Part shown: in pieces, positions 24,033 to 38,000 of the stretch
Layout: each line of letters starts with the position of its first letter
Position numbering within the stretch: the stretch's first letter is position 1
DNA from: Papilionanthe hookeriana x Papilionanthe teres
Lineage: Eukaryota; Streptophyta; Magnoliopsida; Asparagales; Orchidaceae
Length of the DNA stretch: 64,000 bases
Direction: 5' to 3'
NCBI GenBank assembly: GCA_022702705.1
Contig: CM040429.1
Location: forward strand, 114,119,943-114,183,942
The notes under the pieces: generated by a model
The model's database searches: none
Told to the model about the DNA's origin: nothing
The model's input: only the letters and a program-made list of their open reading frames with translations
Translations under genes and position numbers: made by a program

Positions 24033-24052
24033 ACACCTATTGGGGGTCCATT
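24033..24052 (+). other. Polypurine tract region of element B
   Basis: ACACCTATTGGGGGTCCATT directly precedes the 3' LTR start TGTTGACC. The same string precedes the LTR in element C (38300-38319, minus strand). The purine run TTGGGGG is short for a polypurine tract, but its place and conservation fit plus-strand priming. Bases 24033-24048 are the exact reverse complement of leader bases 11701-11716. Confidence 0.8.
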
Positions 24053-27000
24053 TGTTGACCTCATTTTTGGTGAGGTCATTTTCTTTCCTCTTAGTACTTA
24101 GGATCTAGCCATAGGACTTCTCCTTGACTATCTTAGAAGACTAGAGATGGAACCAACCATTTAGAAATTCAAACCAAATCTTAGTTCTCTTTGGAATCCT
24201 ACATAGATGGTCAGTAACCTCCAAATCACTTAGAAGGTTGGGACCAATGTGTGATAAGACAAAGATGAATTCCTATAGGATGTTCAAGCCTTTAGGACTA
24301 CCCTGGGTGGCCTGGTCTTGGTGAGGTCTAGCTTGCACACATTGCACTCTCACACCCATCCTAAACCCTAAACCATCCCTACCCAATCTTGACTCCTGTT
24401 TCATTGGAGCACTCATGTGGCTAAGTCCAAACCCTAACCCTTGGCAAAGAGGGTGAAGAACAACCTATGAGATGCTCAAAATGGACATTTCTTGGTCCAT
24501 GGCTCACTCTAAGCTTTCCCATTACCCTCAACCTTAACCAAACTTCATTTTTTCCAAAATTCCTGGTTTTGACATTGGGTCCTTAAACTTACCCAAAATT
24601 ACCAAAATTGCCCCTATAACCACCAAATCATCCAAAAATTCCCAAAAATTACCCATAGTTCCCTAAATTCCTAAGAAATATTTTAAAATAATTCTCACCT
24701 CTTAAATCCACCAAAATACCCCAATACCCTCCAAATAACCTCCAAATATTCTAAATACCCCTTGTAGCCCAAAATTCCAAAAATTCCATAAATTCCCAAA
24801 AAATTCTAGAAAATCCCGAATATTCTCAATTTCATTTTGTTCGAAGACACCATAAGCTAATTTTGCCAAAATAACCCACTTTTACCAAAATCCCCAATTT
24901 GACCTATTTTAAACTAAGTGAACCGAATGTCAAACCAAATCAATCCAATTGACCACAATCTTTCCCAAATTCAATTCTAAACTTCAATTCAACATCCAAA
25001 ATACCAATTTAAACCAAATCCAACCCCAATTTGATTCACATTTGAGTTCAATTCCATTTGAAACCTAAAGCCCTAATTTTGGCCTATGACCCAAACTTGC
25101 CCCAAACCAACCCAATCCAACTCAATTTTCCCCAATTTCAATTCCAAACTCTTTTTAATACACCTCTACCCCAAGTACAACATCAATTGGACCTCAATGT
25201 AAGCTCAAACTCTACTCAAAATCCCTTTGAAATCAAAAACCCCAAATTTGCCCTAAAGTTGTCACCTATCCATAATCCTCCAAATTTAATCCCCTAAACC
25301 CAAAATCTCCTATTAATTGATGTTGGGAACTCTTCAATACATTCCCCTAGACCATTTGAAACTTTCAATTGGGTCTAGACACCACCTTAACCCATCTTGG
25401 GCCCAGGTTGATTCAACCTTGCCTAAATTAACCAAAATCCCTAAATCCACCTAATTGACCTTTCAATTGAACTCAAAACCAATCCATGTCTTCATGAAAG
25501 ATTTTCATGGCAATCATTCCTACAATGTTACTCAAGACACTTGGACCTAAATCAAAACCAAACTCAAGTTAGACCAACCTAAACCCAACTGAGACAATTT
25601 GAACCCATAGCCTAACCAAACCAATTTCAACTAAATGTGGCTAAACCAACCCTTCCACAGCCACTAAGTGAACCCTAGGAACTCCCATAGGTCCACCTAG
25701 CCTAAGCTAGTGAGCCATGGACCAAAGGATCCCCAAATTAAGGGATTTACTTCCTTAAGTGCCTTAAACACCTTATATCCTTACCATATTTGCTCCCTAA
25801 GTTTTAATTACTCCATTTGATGGCCTAGCTGACCTGAGGGGACCAAAATCGTGAGCCACCACTACGCTAAACTCACCCAAAACTCCCCAACTATCCACCT
25901 CAGCCAAAATTGAACTTGGAGCTCCACTGCCCTCCACCTAAGCACTTGAATTCACCCCCTCAATTGAACCCTCGCTCAACCCCATGGCCCTGGCCATATA
26001 AGTCACCTCTCTCAGTCATGAGAGAGGTGTTGAAACTTTTTCATCAAAACCCCTCCCAATTGCTCCCAGAGCTCCTCCAAGCTAAGAGAAGCTTAGCTCC
26101 ACTGCTTTCCAGCCCTCACCCTTACTGGCTGAGCCCAATTTTTGAGTTCAATCTCTGACCAAAAAACAGGACACTCACCAAATCTCCACATAAATCAAAT
26201 TAACTTCTCCCACACCTTCACAAGAGGTAGTGAAGAAGTTTCCCAGTGATAGCCCCCTCACCAGACCAGCCATTCCTTTTATCAGCCATAGCTCGAAATC
26301 GGGCTTGGATGAAGTCATACCTAGGCGATTCACCAGGACCAGAGGCTTCATTCGTAGGCTTTTCCACCTCCAAAAAATGTGCTGAGCACATTCAATCGAG
26401 GCTTCACCTCTTGAACCAAGGTATTGAAATTGCTCTTGTTCCCAAGCTTCCAGCGATTCTCCATTTTGTTCCACTTGAATTCATTGCACTTTAGTCGTAT
26501 AGATGCATTGCCCTTGTTTAGACGAGCATGTAGAAAGAAACCACACTCGATTTGGTTGATTATCGAGTGAGATCTTAGGGTTAGAAGGTCGAAGGCTCTC
26601 AGGACGCACCAGTCATAGACGATGACCAACCGTCGTTGGATCGAGCGTGTATCGAATGAACGACCAGAATTGAGCCGGATAGGGGCTTGGAACGGAGCCA
26701 TGGGCCGCATGGCTGCCAAGTCAGATGGCGGCTTCGAACAGGAGCGTGCCGGGTGGAGCTTCGACCCACCATAGGTTGAGGTGGCACCGACGTGGTTAAG
26801 TAGGAAATTACCTATTTTCTGATTTAATTAAATGTCCCAAATTTTAAAAATGCATATCTTTGTGTAGAAAAATCCTAAAAATAAGATAAGAATACCCTCT
26901 TACTTAGTGAACAGAGGAGAACAATGTGGAAAAAGAATTAAGTTATTTTGTTAATTATTTCATTTTTAATTAATTTAATACTATTCTGAGTATTTTAATT

Positions 27001-30000
27001 CTCCATTCTTGCATACAATTCACCATGGCATGAGACCATAGGGCTTTTGTAGCCTCTGATCTTGGGAACATTCCCTGAATTTTCTAAGGCCAGAAGCTAT
27101 ACCTTTATGGAGTTATCTGTTTTTCAAGTTTTTATGCTTGTTTTTGTATTTTAACTCCAGTAATTAGCCACTGTTTGGCAAATTCTATAAAAATTAGGAT
27201 AGGTTCCCTATGACAAGAGGAACTTGGGATAATTATGGCATGGCTTAAAATGATGTAAATAATCCTAATAGCTCAGTTGATACAAAAGCAACTTTGAATC
27301 AATTAACGCAAATTAAAAGTCAAAATAACTTGAAATCAATTCTCCACTAATCTTTAGGGTCAGAGGAACCCCCATAAAAAGTACGAAATTAATTAAAAAT
27401 GGTTTAACCCATTAAATGGATTTTCTAAGTAACACAACCACTTTTAAACTTTAAAAATTCAAAAAACTCAAAATGTATTTCAAAAATTCACCAAATTCAT
27501 TTTTAGGCCTCTCAGGTATCAGAAAAGCCTAAGAAAATTAAAATTGAATTTTTTTCTAAAATTTTCAATTTTCACCCTATTTTGAATATTTTAATAATTA
27601 AAAATAATAAAAATCTCAAAAATAGTAAAATCCATAAAAATGTCATATTTTACTTCCTAATCACTTAGAAACCAACCAATTATTTTTCCTAAGTCCCTAG
27701 GAAAAGATATTGAATTTTAGAAGCTTAATGTAATTATTAATATTAAAAATGGATTTTTCAACCTTTCCCACTAAAATAATTCTAAAAATTCAAAGAAAAA
27801 TCAAAAAATTATAAATTTGTTTCTTGGAGTTTTCTAAGGTCAGAGAGATTTTAAAAAATATAAAAAATTTAATTTTCAACTTTAATTTTATTTTATAATT
27901 AATTAATACCCTAAAACTTAAAATAATTACAATAAATAAAATATAATTAAAAAATTCACCAAAATTAGTCCAAGTGGTCCTCTGCTCAGTAGAAACCTCC
28001 CATAATTTTCCTAAAGACAGAAAGTTTACCTTGGTCATGTTGTTGAATCTTCATTGAAACTCCTCTATTTTCATTAAAACAATTATATAAATTAACATAA
28101 ATATAGAAAAATCATATTTTCTCCTCTAATGTATTAATTGACATATGGGTGAGGTGACATAAAAATTTCAAGTTAATTTGAGCTTAATTTGATGAATTAT
28201 GAGATGAATATGCTTAAGAGGGCATTAAGGTAATTAAAAGGTTTTAGCCTTAATTAAAATTTAGGTTTAACCAGAGGTTGGGGTTAAATATTTTATCATA
28301 ACTTTCCCTTTGAAAGATTGAAACTAAGGTAGTTAAGGGATAAAAACTCATTAATCACCTTGAACAATTAAAAGAGAAGCCTTAATTTATCAAATCATTA
28401 AACTTTGGAAGTTAATTAAGAAATGAATTATCAAAGTTAAGGGATTTAATATATGAAGATTCTAATCCTTTGAAATTCAATCCCTAATCAATGAATTGAT
28501 CAAACTTCTCCTAACGTTTATTAAGTGAAATCGTAACAAATAATGTTTGAAATAAAAAAATGGATAATCTTGAAATTTTATAATTAAATTGAGAGCTTAA
28601 AATATTTAAGTTAAGGAAAAATAATTTAAAGATCAAATTAAGATAACTTAAAATATTAAAACTAATTTGAAATCGCCCATAACTAAGACTGAGACAAAAC
28701 TGGAATATTAAGGTCAATTTAATAACAATTCATAATCAAGGCATTAAAATTAAACAAATTAAAAGTTAATTAAAAAAACATCATAATAAAGTTACAACAA
28801 GCTCAAGTCATTAAAACTTAATTGAACCAAAACATACTTTTTCAACTTAAATTACCTAAAACATATGGAACTAAATCACCTTGAAATCATTAATCCAACT
28901 TCAACTAAGAATGGCTAAATCCTTTAATGAATTAGCTTGCCCCTAAAGGCTTTCATTATCATAATTCTCAAATGAAGTATCAAATGAAATGTTACTTTAT
29001 TCATAGGATAATCAAACATCCTGATTCACTGAACAAGAGTAGCCCGGGTGACTGATTCACCACCACAATTAAACTAACTGAACTCAAAATAATCCCTAAA
29101 ATGTTTGAGATGATGTTCAGAATCCAATTCCAAGAACTTCCCTAACTTGATGGGATGTTTTAAAAGAATAGTGAGACTTCATTGTTCTTTGGTGAAGAAA
29201 ATCATCCTTAATAAAACACAAGAACCTAGACGTCATAGGAAATGACTAGCAATAGGATTAGAATTTTGGTAGACAACTAAAACCTTCCCTTAGCATTGCC
29301 TAAGTGGTACTTGTTGCAAATATCTAAATGTTTTAACATGTGTTTTAAGTGCATGTGAAAATGGCAGGAGTGCCCACCAGGTATGCTTTTAAGTTTATTG
29401 CAATTTACATTCTTCAATTTATTAAATGTCGTACTGTCCTGTACTTATAAATGCATGAAAATGATTGAACCCAGCATGTATAAACAACTCAAAGTTTAAT
29501 CACCAACAAAAATAAAATTACAGTTATAACTAAAATTCAAACGTCTCGTTGCTAATGAGATTTCCAATGGTCTAAATGAAAGTGTGGAACTCATTCAGTT
29601 GAGTTTAGCAAATTCATTTGGACTAAGTGAATCCGATGAAAATAGCGGTGCCAGGATGACGGAACCGTGGGATCTTAATCGATTCTACTTAATCAAATTT
29701 AAGATTTGTTTTAATTAAAATACTAAGCCATCTCAATTTTCAACCTCTCTAAACCAGAACACTTCTCTCATCTCTTGATTGCCACCTTCTAAAACCAAAC
29801 CTTTGCAATAAAAAAGAGCTTGGAGCATAGTGGGCAGCACGACCATCTTCAACAGCAAAACTTGTGTCTACTTCAGCAAAACCTTTCTTAGAATTAAATA
29901 ACCAAGCCATAGAATTTCAAGGTAGTTTGCATAGTGCAACATAAATCCTCAACTTTTCGTTAGGCATTTGCATAATCATGTTACGCAAATTAAGTCCTAA

Positions 30001-30732
30001 CCGGTCTTAGGACTCCGAGGTAGTCGTCTGGTACGACATAAACCCTCACATCTTCGAGGTTACTTGTGTGATTATGTCATACAAATATAAGTCTTAATTA
30101 ACTAATATTGGTAGGATTTAAACATTAAATAATACTGTCAAATTAAAGCCAAACAATAGGATAGTTCGTGAAGTTGGCAAGATTCCTCTTGTATCCCCAG
30201 CTTCTCCTACTTCTTATTCCATTGGATTCTTGAAATAATTGTTCCAAATTTGAGGTATTCCCTATTGAAATTTCCAAAATCCAATTTGTTTGAAACCTTA
30301 ATCTTTGAAATTCTTGAGAGCAAAACCACTGATCATTATGGAGAGTTTTCTTAAATGATTCCCGTCATTTAAGATGTAATTAACTATAGGGGCTTGCCCT
30401 TATAGGGAACTTTAAGAACCCAGATAATATATACCCTACTTAAATCCTTTATATTAAGCAGGGGAACTTATCAGCTTATAAAATTGGTTCACAGACAAAA
30501 CGAATGTCATAAATCTTCTAGTTTATTTAATCAAGCCCCATCATCAAGCAGTGTGTCTATCCCTCGGGATAGATACACGGTTTGTGATGTGGTGCTTGTT
30601 TACATAAACTATCTGGGATGTAAGATCAGTTTAATTTCATATCTTAAAATTTTCAAACTTAAAATTATTTTCAAACTACTTTTCAAACTATATATATATA
30701 AATTAAACTTAAAACCTAAAAATACGCCGACA
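24053..30732 (+). repeat. 3' LTR of element B
   Basis: It starts TGTTGACCTCATTTTTGGTG and ends CGCCGACA next to the target duplication. It is 6680 bp against 6849 in the 5' copy; part of the difference is the AT run. The four hairpins are at 30350-30578, with hairpin 4 here forming about 13 pairs (30551-30578). No gene is seen. Confidence 0.95.
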
Positions 30733-30737
30733 GAGGG
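30733..30737. repeat. Target-site duplication of element B, right copy (GAGGG)
   Basis: It directly follows the LTR end CCGACA and matches 4602-4606. The sequence then continues element A's integrase. Confidence 0.95.
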
Positions 30738-32080
30738 CCAGTAATACCCTAGTCTCTTGATCATCATTTTCATCTTCGGACCATACTGATGAACACCACA
30801 AAGTCCTGAGTTCACCTCTTTAACAATTTCACGAGCTTCGGACCCACTCAGGCACCTTAGCCACATATGATTGAAAGACGTCTTATATAAGGTATTGTTT
30901 ATTAAAGCGAATGACAGAGTTCTTTTCTTGATCTGATGGGCTACTGACTTATTGTTCGCTAGGTTTCCTGTTTGCAAATAGTCTATTAATGGTTGCCGCC
31001 AATCTTCTCTAGTTTCTGTTACTGCTGCAACTGCCTCTTCTTCTTTTTCTGATTTGTGCAATGCATCCATGTCGAGCTGTGATATGACCTGTCGCCCTTG
31101 AACTGATATTTCAACAGATTCATCTTGTAAGCAGGAAAATTCTTTTGCGAGGTGGGCTAACGCAACTGCAAGAGCATTGTTTCTTAAGGGAATCTTATAT
31201 ATTGTCACATTCAGAATATGCTTTAACAATTTCATTACATACTGGAAGTACTGCTCGAGTCTTGGTTTCAAAATTTTGTATTGCCCTGCGACCTGTTGTA
31301 TGATTAACTGTAAATCTTTGTAGATGTTGATATCTATTATACCCATCTGAATGGTTAATTCCAGTCCAGTTATAAGAGCTTCGTAATGGTAGGAGTATCT
31401 TAACATCCCCTGCTCCGGTGTTATAAATAATAGTCCAATTCCTACCTTACCGAGCACTATCATTTGTAATTTCTTATTCTTCTGTGCTGATGATGCTCCA
31501 TCGAAGTACAATTCCTAACATTGATCATCAAGGTCTTCTAAGCTCATTATCTACTCGTCTGGCAAGTCGTCGTTGAGAGGAAATTATGTCGGTAAAGGGT
31601 GTGCTGCGAGGAAGTCTGCTAGGGCTTGTCCCTTTACGACACGAAGAGGAACGAAAGTTATATCAAATTGCAATAATATCATCGACCACCTAGCAAGTCT
31701 GCCGGAAAGCGTCAGACGGGTCATCAAATATTGTAATGGATTAAACTTCGAAATAAGGTTGACCTTATGAGAAAGCATGTAGTGTCTGAGCTTCTAGGCG
31801 GTAAAACTTAATGTCAAATAATGCTTCTCAATAGGAGGATACTTTACCTCCGTCGGAATTAGATGACAACTTAAGTAGTAGAGAGCATTTTCTTTACCCT
31901 CGTCATTGACCTGGGCTATTAAGGCTCCGATGGAGTCATCTAAAGCCGCAGCGTAAAGTATCAAGGGTTGACCTGAGACTGGGGCTGCAAATACAGGTGT
32001 CATTAAATAGTGTTTGATTTCATCGAAGGCATGTTGACATTTAGAGTGCCAAGTAAACTTGGAAGCCTTCTTAACCAATA
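30738..32080 (-). pseudogene. Element A, right part: RT tail, both RNases H and integrase N-terminus (broken)
   Basis: Reading leftwards: the post-RT connection and first RNase H (about 31560-32080; LILYAAALDDSIGALIAQVNDEGKENALYYLS, with a frame change near 31790), the archaeal-type RNase H (about 31130-31515; YFDGASSAQ, NALAVALAHLAKEF) and the integrase N-terminus ending LGYYWPS at the element B junction. In the second RNase H about 11 residues are missing between YSYH and YEAL, removing the catalytic Glu. In the zinc domain the first His is Asn (KEVNSGLCGVHQ). At about 32080 homology to RT stops and LTR sequence of element C begins, so the 5' half of element A is not in the window. Confidence 0.88.
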
Positions 32081-35000
32081 GTGTTATATAAACTAGCACC
32101 GAGGTATTCCCGATCATCCAACGAGACGTTTTAATTTCGTTATAGTTGTAGTTTTGTTGTTTTGTTTGTGATTAAATTTTGAGTTGTTTTATATTTTGAA
32201 ATGTTGTAGCGGTGAATTTTATCTTGCAATGACTTTTAATTTAGTTTTGGTTTTGGTTTTAGGAACTATCCTAAAGGTGTAGGTTTTCATGCAATAGTTG
32301 CTTATCATGCAAGAAAAGTAAGTGCATTTGCAATAAAGTAAATTGCAAGAAAGTAAATTACAATAAAATAAAAGCGTACCTGGAGGGTCTTCCCGTCATC
32401 CCAAGCTACACTTAAACACAATTTAGGATATTTTAATCATTTAAAGCAAGTTCCTAGGTAAAGCTAAGGGAAGGGTTATGGTTTTCTACCAAGTTCCTAA
32501 TCCTATAGCTAGTCATCTCCTATGACGTCTAGGTTCTTGTGTTTTGGTTTGAGGATGATTTTCTTCATCAAAGAACAATTAAGTTCAGTTGTTCTTATAA
32601 ACATCCTATCGTACTGAGGAAGTGCTTAAGACGAATCTTAAGCATCTTTTCAATACATTTAGGATTATTTTAAGTCCAAGAGAATTTAATTGTACGATGA
32701 ATCAATTATCCAAGAGTTCAAGTTCTGTTATCTTGCTCAGTGAACTAGGACATTTGAATATCCTATTAGTGAAGTAATACTTCACTTAACACTCCATTTA
32801 GGAGTTATGACAACAAGAGCTTTTGAGGGCAAATCGATGTTTAAGTGATTTGTGATTCAATTTAATTTCAATTAATGGGTTTAAGTTTGGAATAGTGTCC
32901 AAGTTGTTTTAGATTTATTTTTGAATTCTTTATGTCTTAAGTGATGTTATATTCAATTCAATTTAATTTAATTTAATTTTAATTTAATTTGGTTTGGTTT
33001 TAATTTTAATTTAATTTTATTTATTTAATTTTAATTTTATTTTAACTTGATTTTATTTATTATTTTTATTTAATTTAATTTAATTTAATTTAATATGTTT
33101 TAATTTAATTTAATTTAATGTGATTTAATTTAATTTAATTTAATTTAATTTAATTTAAATTTTAATTTGGTTTTATTTATTTTTTTAATATTAATTTAAT
33201 TTAAATTTTAATTTAATTTTATTATTTTTCTTTTAATTTTAATCTAATATTTTATTTTTTATGCTTTAGGGATGATTTAATTTTAATTGTTAAAGTATTA
33301 ATTTAATTGAAATTTTAAAAGGATTTAATTTAAATGTTTTAATTTAATTTAATGATTAAGCATTTTAAGTTTTGAATTTTGGATTATCATTTTAATTAGG
33401 AATTAAATATTATTGAGGTGATTAATTTAGGGATTCTTAGATTAAAGAATAAATTTCTTCCTAATAATATCCCTATTTTGATAATTCTAATTTTTTTATT
33501 ATTCTTCCAAATTTAATTAATTATTTAATTAAGGTTTATTTTGATTACTTTCAAATTACTTGGTAGGTTTCTACCCTTTAAATACCTAAGTTTCAAACAT
33601 CCAAAATCAACTTAATATCAAATATTTTACCCACCCTTTTAATTAAACCTAAAATTTTTAATTATAGGTTAAAATTTTAATTACCATTTTGCCCTTTAAA
33701 CTTACTAATTTCATAACTCACTAAATTGAGCTTAAATGAATTAGAAATTTTTATGTGACTTTACTCATATGTCAATCAAGACATTAGAGGAGAAAATGTA
33801 ATTTTTCTGTATTTAATTTATTTATATAATTATTTTTGGTGGAAAATAAGAATTTTCAAGGAAAATTTAATAACATGACCAAGGGAAAGTTTCTGTCCTT
33901 AAGAAAATTATGGAACATTCCTAATGACCAGAGGACCACTTGGACCAATTTTGGTGATTTTTTGAATTATATTATTTTTATTATAATTATTTTGAGTTTT
34001 GGAGTATTAATTAATTTAAAGATAAAATAAAGGTTGAAAAATGAATTTTATATTTTTCAAAATCTCTCTGATATCAAGGAAACCAGGGAACCAATTTTTA
34101 TAATTTTATGATTTTTCTTTGATTTATTAGAATTATTTTAGTGGAAATGCTAGAAAATACATTTTTTAATTTTAAAATTACCTTAGGGCTTTAAAACTTA
34201 ATATCTCATCATAGAGACTTAAGAAAAATATGGGGTTTGTTCCTAAATGATTAAAATTCAAAATGTGACATTTTGGTGAATTTTATTATTTTTGTGATTT
34301 TTATTATTTCTTTAATTATTAAAAATATTAAAATAATGCAAAAAATCAACTTTTTTGGAAAATTACAATTTAATTTTCTTAAATTCCCCTAATGTCAGAG
34401 AGGCTCCAAAACCAATTTGGTGAATTTTTTAAAAGGATTTTGAAAGTTATGAATTTTTAAAGTTTAAATTTGGCTAAATGACTTAATCAACCCATTTGAT
34501 AGGGCTAACCAAGTCCAATTGACTTCAAACTTTTATGGTGGGTTCCTCTGATCCTAAAGGTCAGTAGAGAATTGATTTCAAGTCAATTTGATGTATGATT
34601 AGCTCTAATTAATTAAAGCTCCATTTTGGGTGTTTAAACCAATTAGGGTTGTTACAAGTGAGTTAACTCAAAAACCATTTTCCCTAGGGTTCTCTGGTCA
34701 CAAGAAACATCACCAAATTTTCCTAGAATTTATTTTAGAACATGCTAATTATTAGAATTAAAATACTCAGAATAGTGACCTAGAATTGAAAAATCAATAA
34801 CTCTTCATAGGGGTGGCCTCCGACTTTGGAAAATTCGGGGAATGTCCCCAAATTCGGAGGCTTCAAAAGCCCTATGGTCTCAAGCCATGGTGAATTGTAT
34901 ACATGCATGGAGAATTGAAAATATGCAGAGAGTAAATAAATTATTAAAAATCAAATACTCAATGAAATTAAATGATTTCTTTTCCACATTATTCTTCTCT

Positions 35001-38000
35001 GTTCACTGAGCAAGGGGGTATTTTTATTTTATTTTTCTGATTTTCCCACACAAAGTTATGCATTTTTGAAGTTTAGGGAATTAAATAAATCAAAAATATC
35101 CTAATTTCCTACTTATCCACGCGGCGCCAGCTCAACCTAGGCATCTCCGAAACGCCGCGTGTCGTCTTCTGATTCGGCGCCGCCATCCGACTCAGCGCTC
35201 CAGGGCCCCGCGGTTCACGTACCATCGCGCTGTCCGGCTCAATCCAGACCATCCGCTCGATACACGCTTGATCCGACGGCTCCCAGTCATCGTCTACGAC
35301 TGGTGTGCACCCGTGACCGTCAACCTTCTAACCCTAATTTCTCACTCAATTCTCAACGGATTTTAGTGTTCTTATGCTCTATGGATTCGTCTTGAGGAGA
35401 CGAACACATCCACATGGTAAACATGTATTGAAATTGACTCAAATTAAATAGAGAATCTCTGTAAGCTCGGGAAGAAGAGTGAGTCCATACCTTTGCTCAG
35501 AGAAGTGAAGCTTTGATCTTAGAGTTGTGTCACCTTCGATTGGGTCCAAGCAAGCTCCAGATGAAGTCCCTTGGCCTGGTGAATTGTCTAGGTATGATTT
35601 CGACCAAGCCCGATCACAAAGCTTGGATGCTGGAAGCAATGGCTGGCCTGGTGAGGGGGCTTTTGCTGGTAAACTTCTTCTCTTGGTCTGGTGAAGGTGT
35701 AGGACCAATCAATTTGGGGATTGACTCACTGTGAAGAAGTGTCCTGGTTTTTATGCTGAAATTTGAACTCATAATTGAGCTCAGCTGGAGGGAATTGGGG
35801 CTAGAATCCAGTGAGAATCAAATGCTATATGTGTGGAGAGTGGTCTGGAATGATTTTGGCAGAGTTTCCTTAAGGTTGGTTCAGCACTTCTTCCATGGCC
35901 GAGAGGGGTGGGGTTTAAATAGGAGAGGCTGGAGGGCCTCCCAGGGGGAGTTAGGGCTTCGGATCAGCTGCTTAAGTCAAGGGAAGAACAGCCATGGCAG
36001 TCACTGGACTTGGGGCAGCTCAGCAAGGGAGAATTTCAATGTTTGCTCACATGTGAGCTCTCGGGTGTGGTGTTTTCCGGCGATCCAGGTGGCTGGCCGG
36101 CAGGCATGGGTCACCCTCAGGTCCAGGTGGGTCAGGGCTGGAGGTTTGTGCAGTCAATTGGCCATGGACATGTGTAAAGGGCTTAGATTAAAATGGTATG
36201 GGGGAGAGGCTCATTTTGGGTTGATTTTGGTCAACTCATGTAATTGGGCTTGGTGCACCCACCAAGGGACTGATTTGGGCTGAGGGAGGTCAGATGAGTC
36301 AGCTAGGAAATGGTAGTGAAGTCACCATCCATGAATATTTGGATTAATCATGGATTAAGGTGAAGCATTAAAAGGGTTAAAACCCTTTTAAGGGGGTTTA
36401 AAAAGAGGCTCCTCCTTTTGCAATTAATGGTATGATGATGTGTAAAGTGAATCCCATGGCTTCATGTGGCTTGTGCATGGCTTCAAGGCTTGCTCATGGC
36501 TTGGGAATGGCTTGGCTTACTTGCATGAGAAAGGGATTTTGGGATTTTTGGCATTTAGGGGTGATTTGTCATGAGGCTTGATTTGGAATCATTTGATGAT
36601 TGATTTAGGACTTAAGGGATGATATCAATTAATGGGGTGATGAAAAGAATGTCATATGGGCTTTAGCATGAAGTTTGGGCCTTTGAAATTTAGTGAAGAT
36701 GGGCTTTTAAAATGGTTTAGGGAAGTGGGCTTTTGGATTTTAAAATGGATTTTAGGATGAAAGTTTGGTAAAGGCTTGGGCCAAATAACTGTTGGGTTTG
36801 GTTTAGGGGTATGTCATGAATGATTTGAAATGAGTTTGGAATGAGTTGGGTTTGAATGTGGTTGGATTTGGACCTCTTTGGTAAATGGGCCAATGTAGGT
36901 CAAATTGGGCTAACTTGGGCCAATGTTGGGCTAGGGTTGAAATTGATGTAAAATTAATGTTGGGAAATGTTCATGGGAGTGTTTCAAAGAGGTTTTGGCT
37001 TTGTTTGGGTTTTGATTTTGGGGTTTGGGCTTATTTGGGTTAGGTTTGGGTTTAGGTCAAAATTGGGCCTTTTAGCTTTGGGTTGAATTTGAGTGGGGTT
37101 TGGGTCTAAATTTTGGGTAAATCATGTTAGTGTTTTGTTTGTGGGGATGTTAAGGAAGGTTTAGAAAAGGTTTGGGGTTAATTGGAGTTGAATTGGGTTA
37201 GTTTGGGCTAAGTTTGGGTCATGGGTCCAAATTGGGCTTTAAGGTCCAAAATGAAATTGGGTTCAAATGCCAATCAAATTGGACTTGGATTTGGTCTAGA
37301 TTGGTGTTGGGGATGTTGAATTGAAGTTTAGAATTGAATTGGACTAGAATTTGGATCAATTGGGTAGGTTTGGTTTGACAATGGGTTTATTTTGGGTTAA
37401 AAATGGGTCAAATTTGGGATTTTGACAAAAGTGGAGTAAATTGAAAAAATTGGCCCATGGTGTAGTTGAACAAAATGAAATTGGGAATATTTTGGATTTT
37501 TGGAATTTTTTGGGAATTTTCTTAATTTTTGGATTTTTTTGGCTAAGAGGGGCATTTTGGGTATTTGGAGGGTATTGGGAGGTATTTTTTGGAATTTTTG
37601 GTATTTTTGGCTATGAATGGTCAATTTGAGTAATGTGGGATTGTTTGGGATTGGTCATGGGGAATTTTGGGTAATTTAGGTGATTTTGCAAATTTTGGGT
37701 AGTTTCAAGGGCATTTGGTAGGTTTGGTGGGTCTGGGGTCCCGGGGGTCAAAAATTGAAAATTTAGAAAATTGAAGATTGGGTAAATGTAAGTGGAATGA
37801 AATCATTTTGGTTGAGCCATGAAGCCATATCAAGCCCACATGAGCCATGAAGGGACTCATTTGAGGCATTCACTATGCTTATTCCTAACCCTCTTGCTCG
37901 AGGGCTTAGGGGTTAAGGACCATCCATGTAAATCACCTTCATGAGTCAGGAGGTCAAGTTGGGTATGGGTGTGGTTTTAGGAGGTGTGTGAAAATATAGT

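Larger units (their letters stand above)
22059..24052 (+). other. 3' UTR of element B with tandem repeats
   Basis: A two-kilobase non-coding region. The first part includes an A-rich stretch (about 22430-22680). Then come two kinds of tandem repeat (22940-23700), a hairpin at 24012-24032 and the polypurine tract just before the LTR. The repeats are unrelated to those at the same place in element C. Confidence 0.8.
4607..30732 (+). mobile_element. Element B: full-length Tat-clade retrotransposon with AlkB gene, nested in element A
   Basis: A 26.1-kb element with both LTRs, primer-binding site, leader, gag, protease, reverse transcriptase, two RNases H, integrase, AlkB-domain gene, repeat-rich 3' UTR and polypurine tract, bounded by a perfect 5-bp target duplication. 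It is complete in structure but has many stops and frameshifts in its genes. Its two LTRs (6849 and 6680 bp) differ at many places, for example about five differences in 55 bp around 9961 and 29341, so the insertion is old. Confidence 0.95.

Noticed and set aside
30609..31511. A 300-codon minus-strand frame
   Set aside because: It joins element A's RNase H/integrase start to 43 codons of element B's LTR across the insertion junction. The tail is not part of any gene.
35753..36283. Plus-strand frames of 176 and 170 codons in both LTRs of element C (also 56584-57096)
   Set aside because: They are antisense to the element, lie in LTR sequence, show no domain and are not kept in element B's LTRs. 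They match each other only because LTRs are copies.
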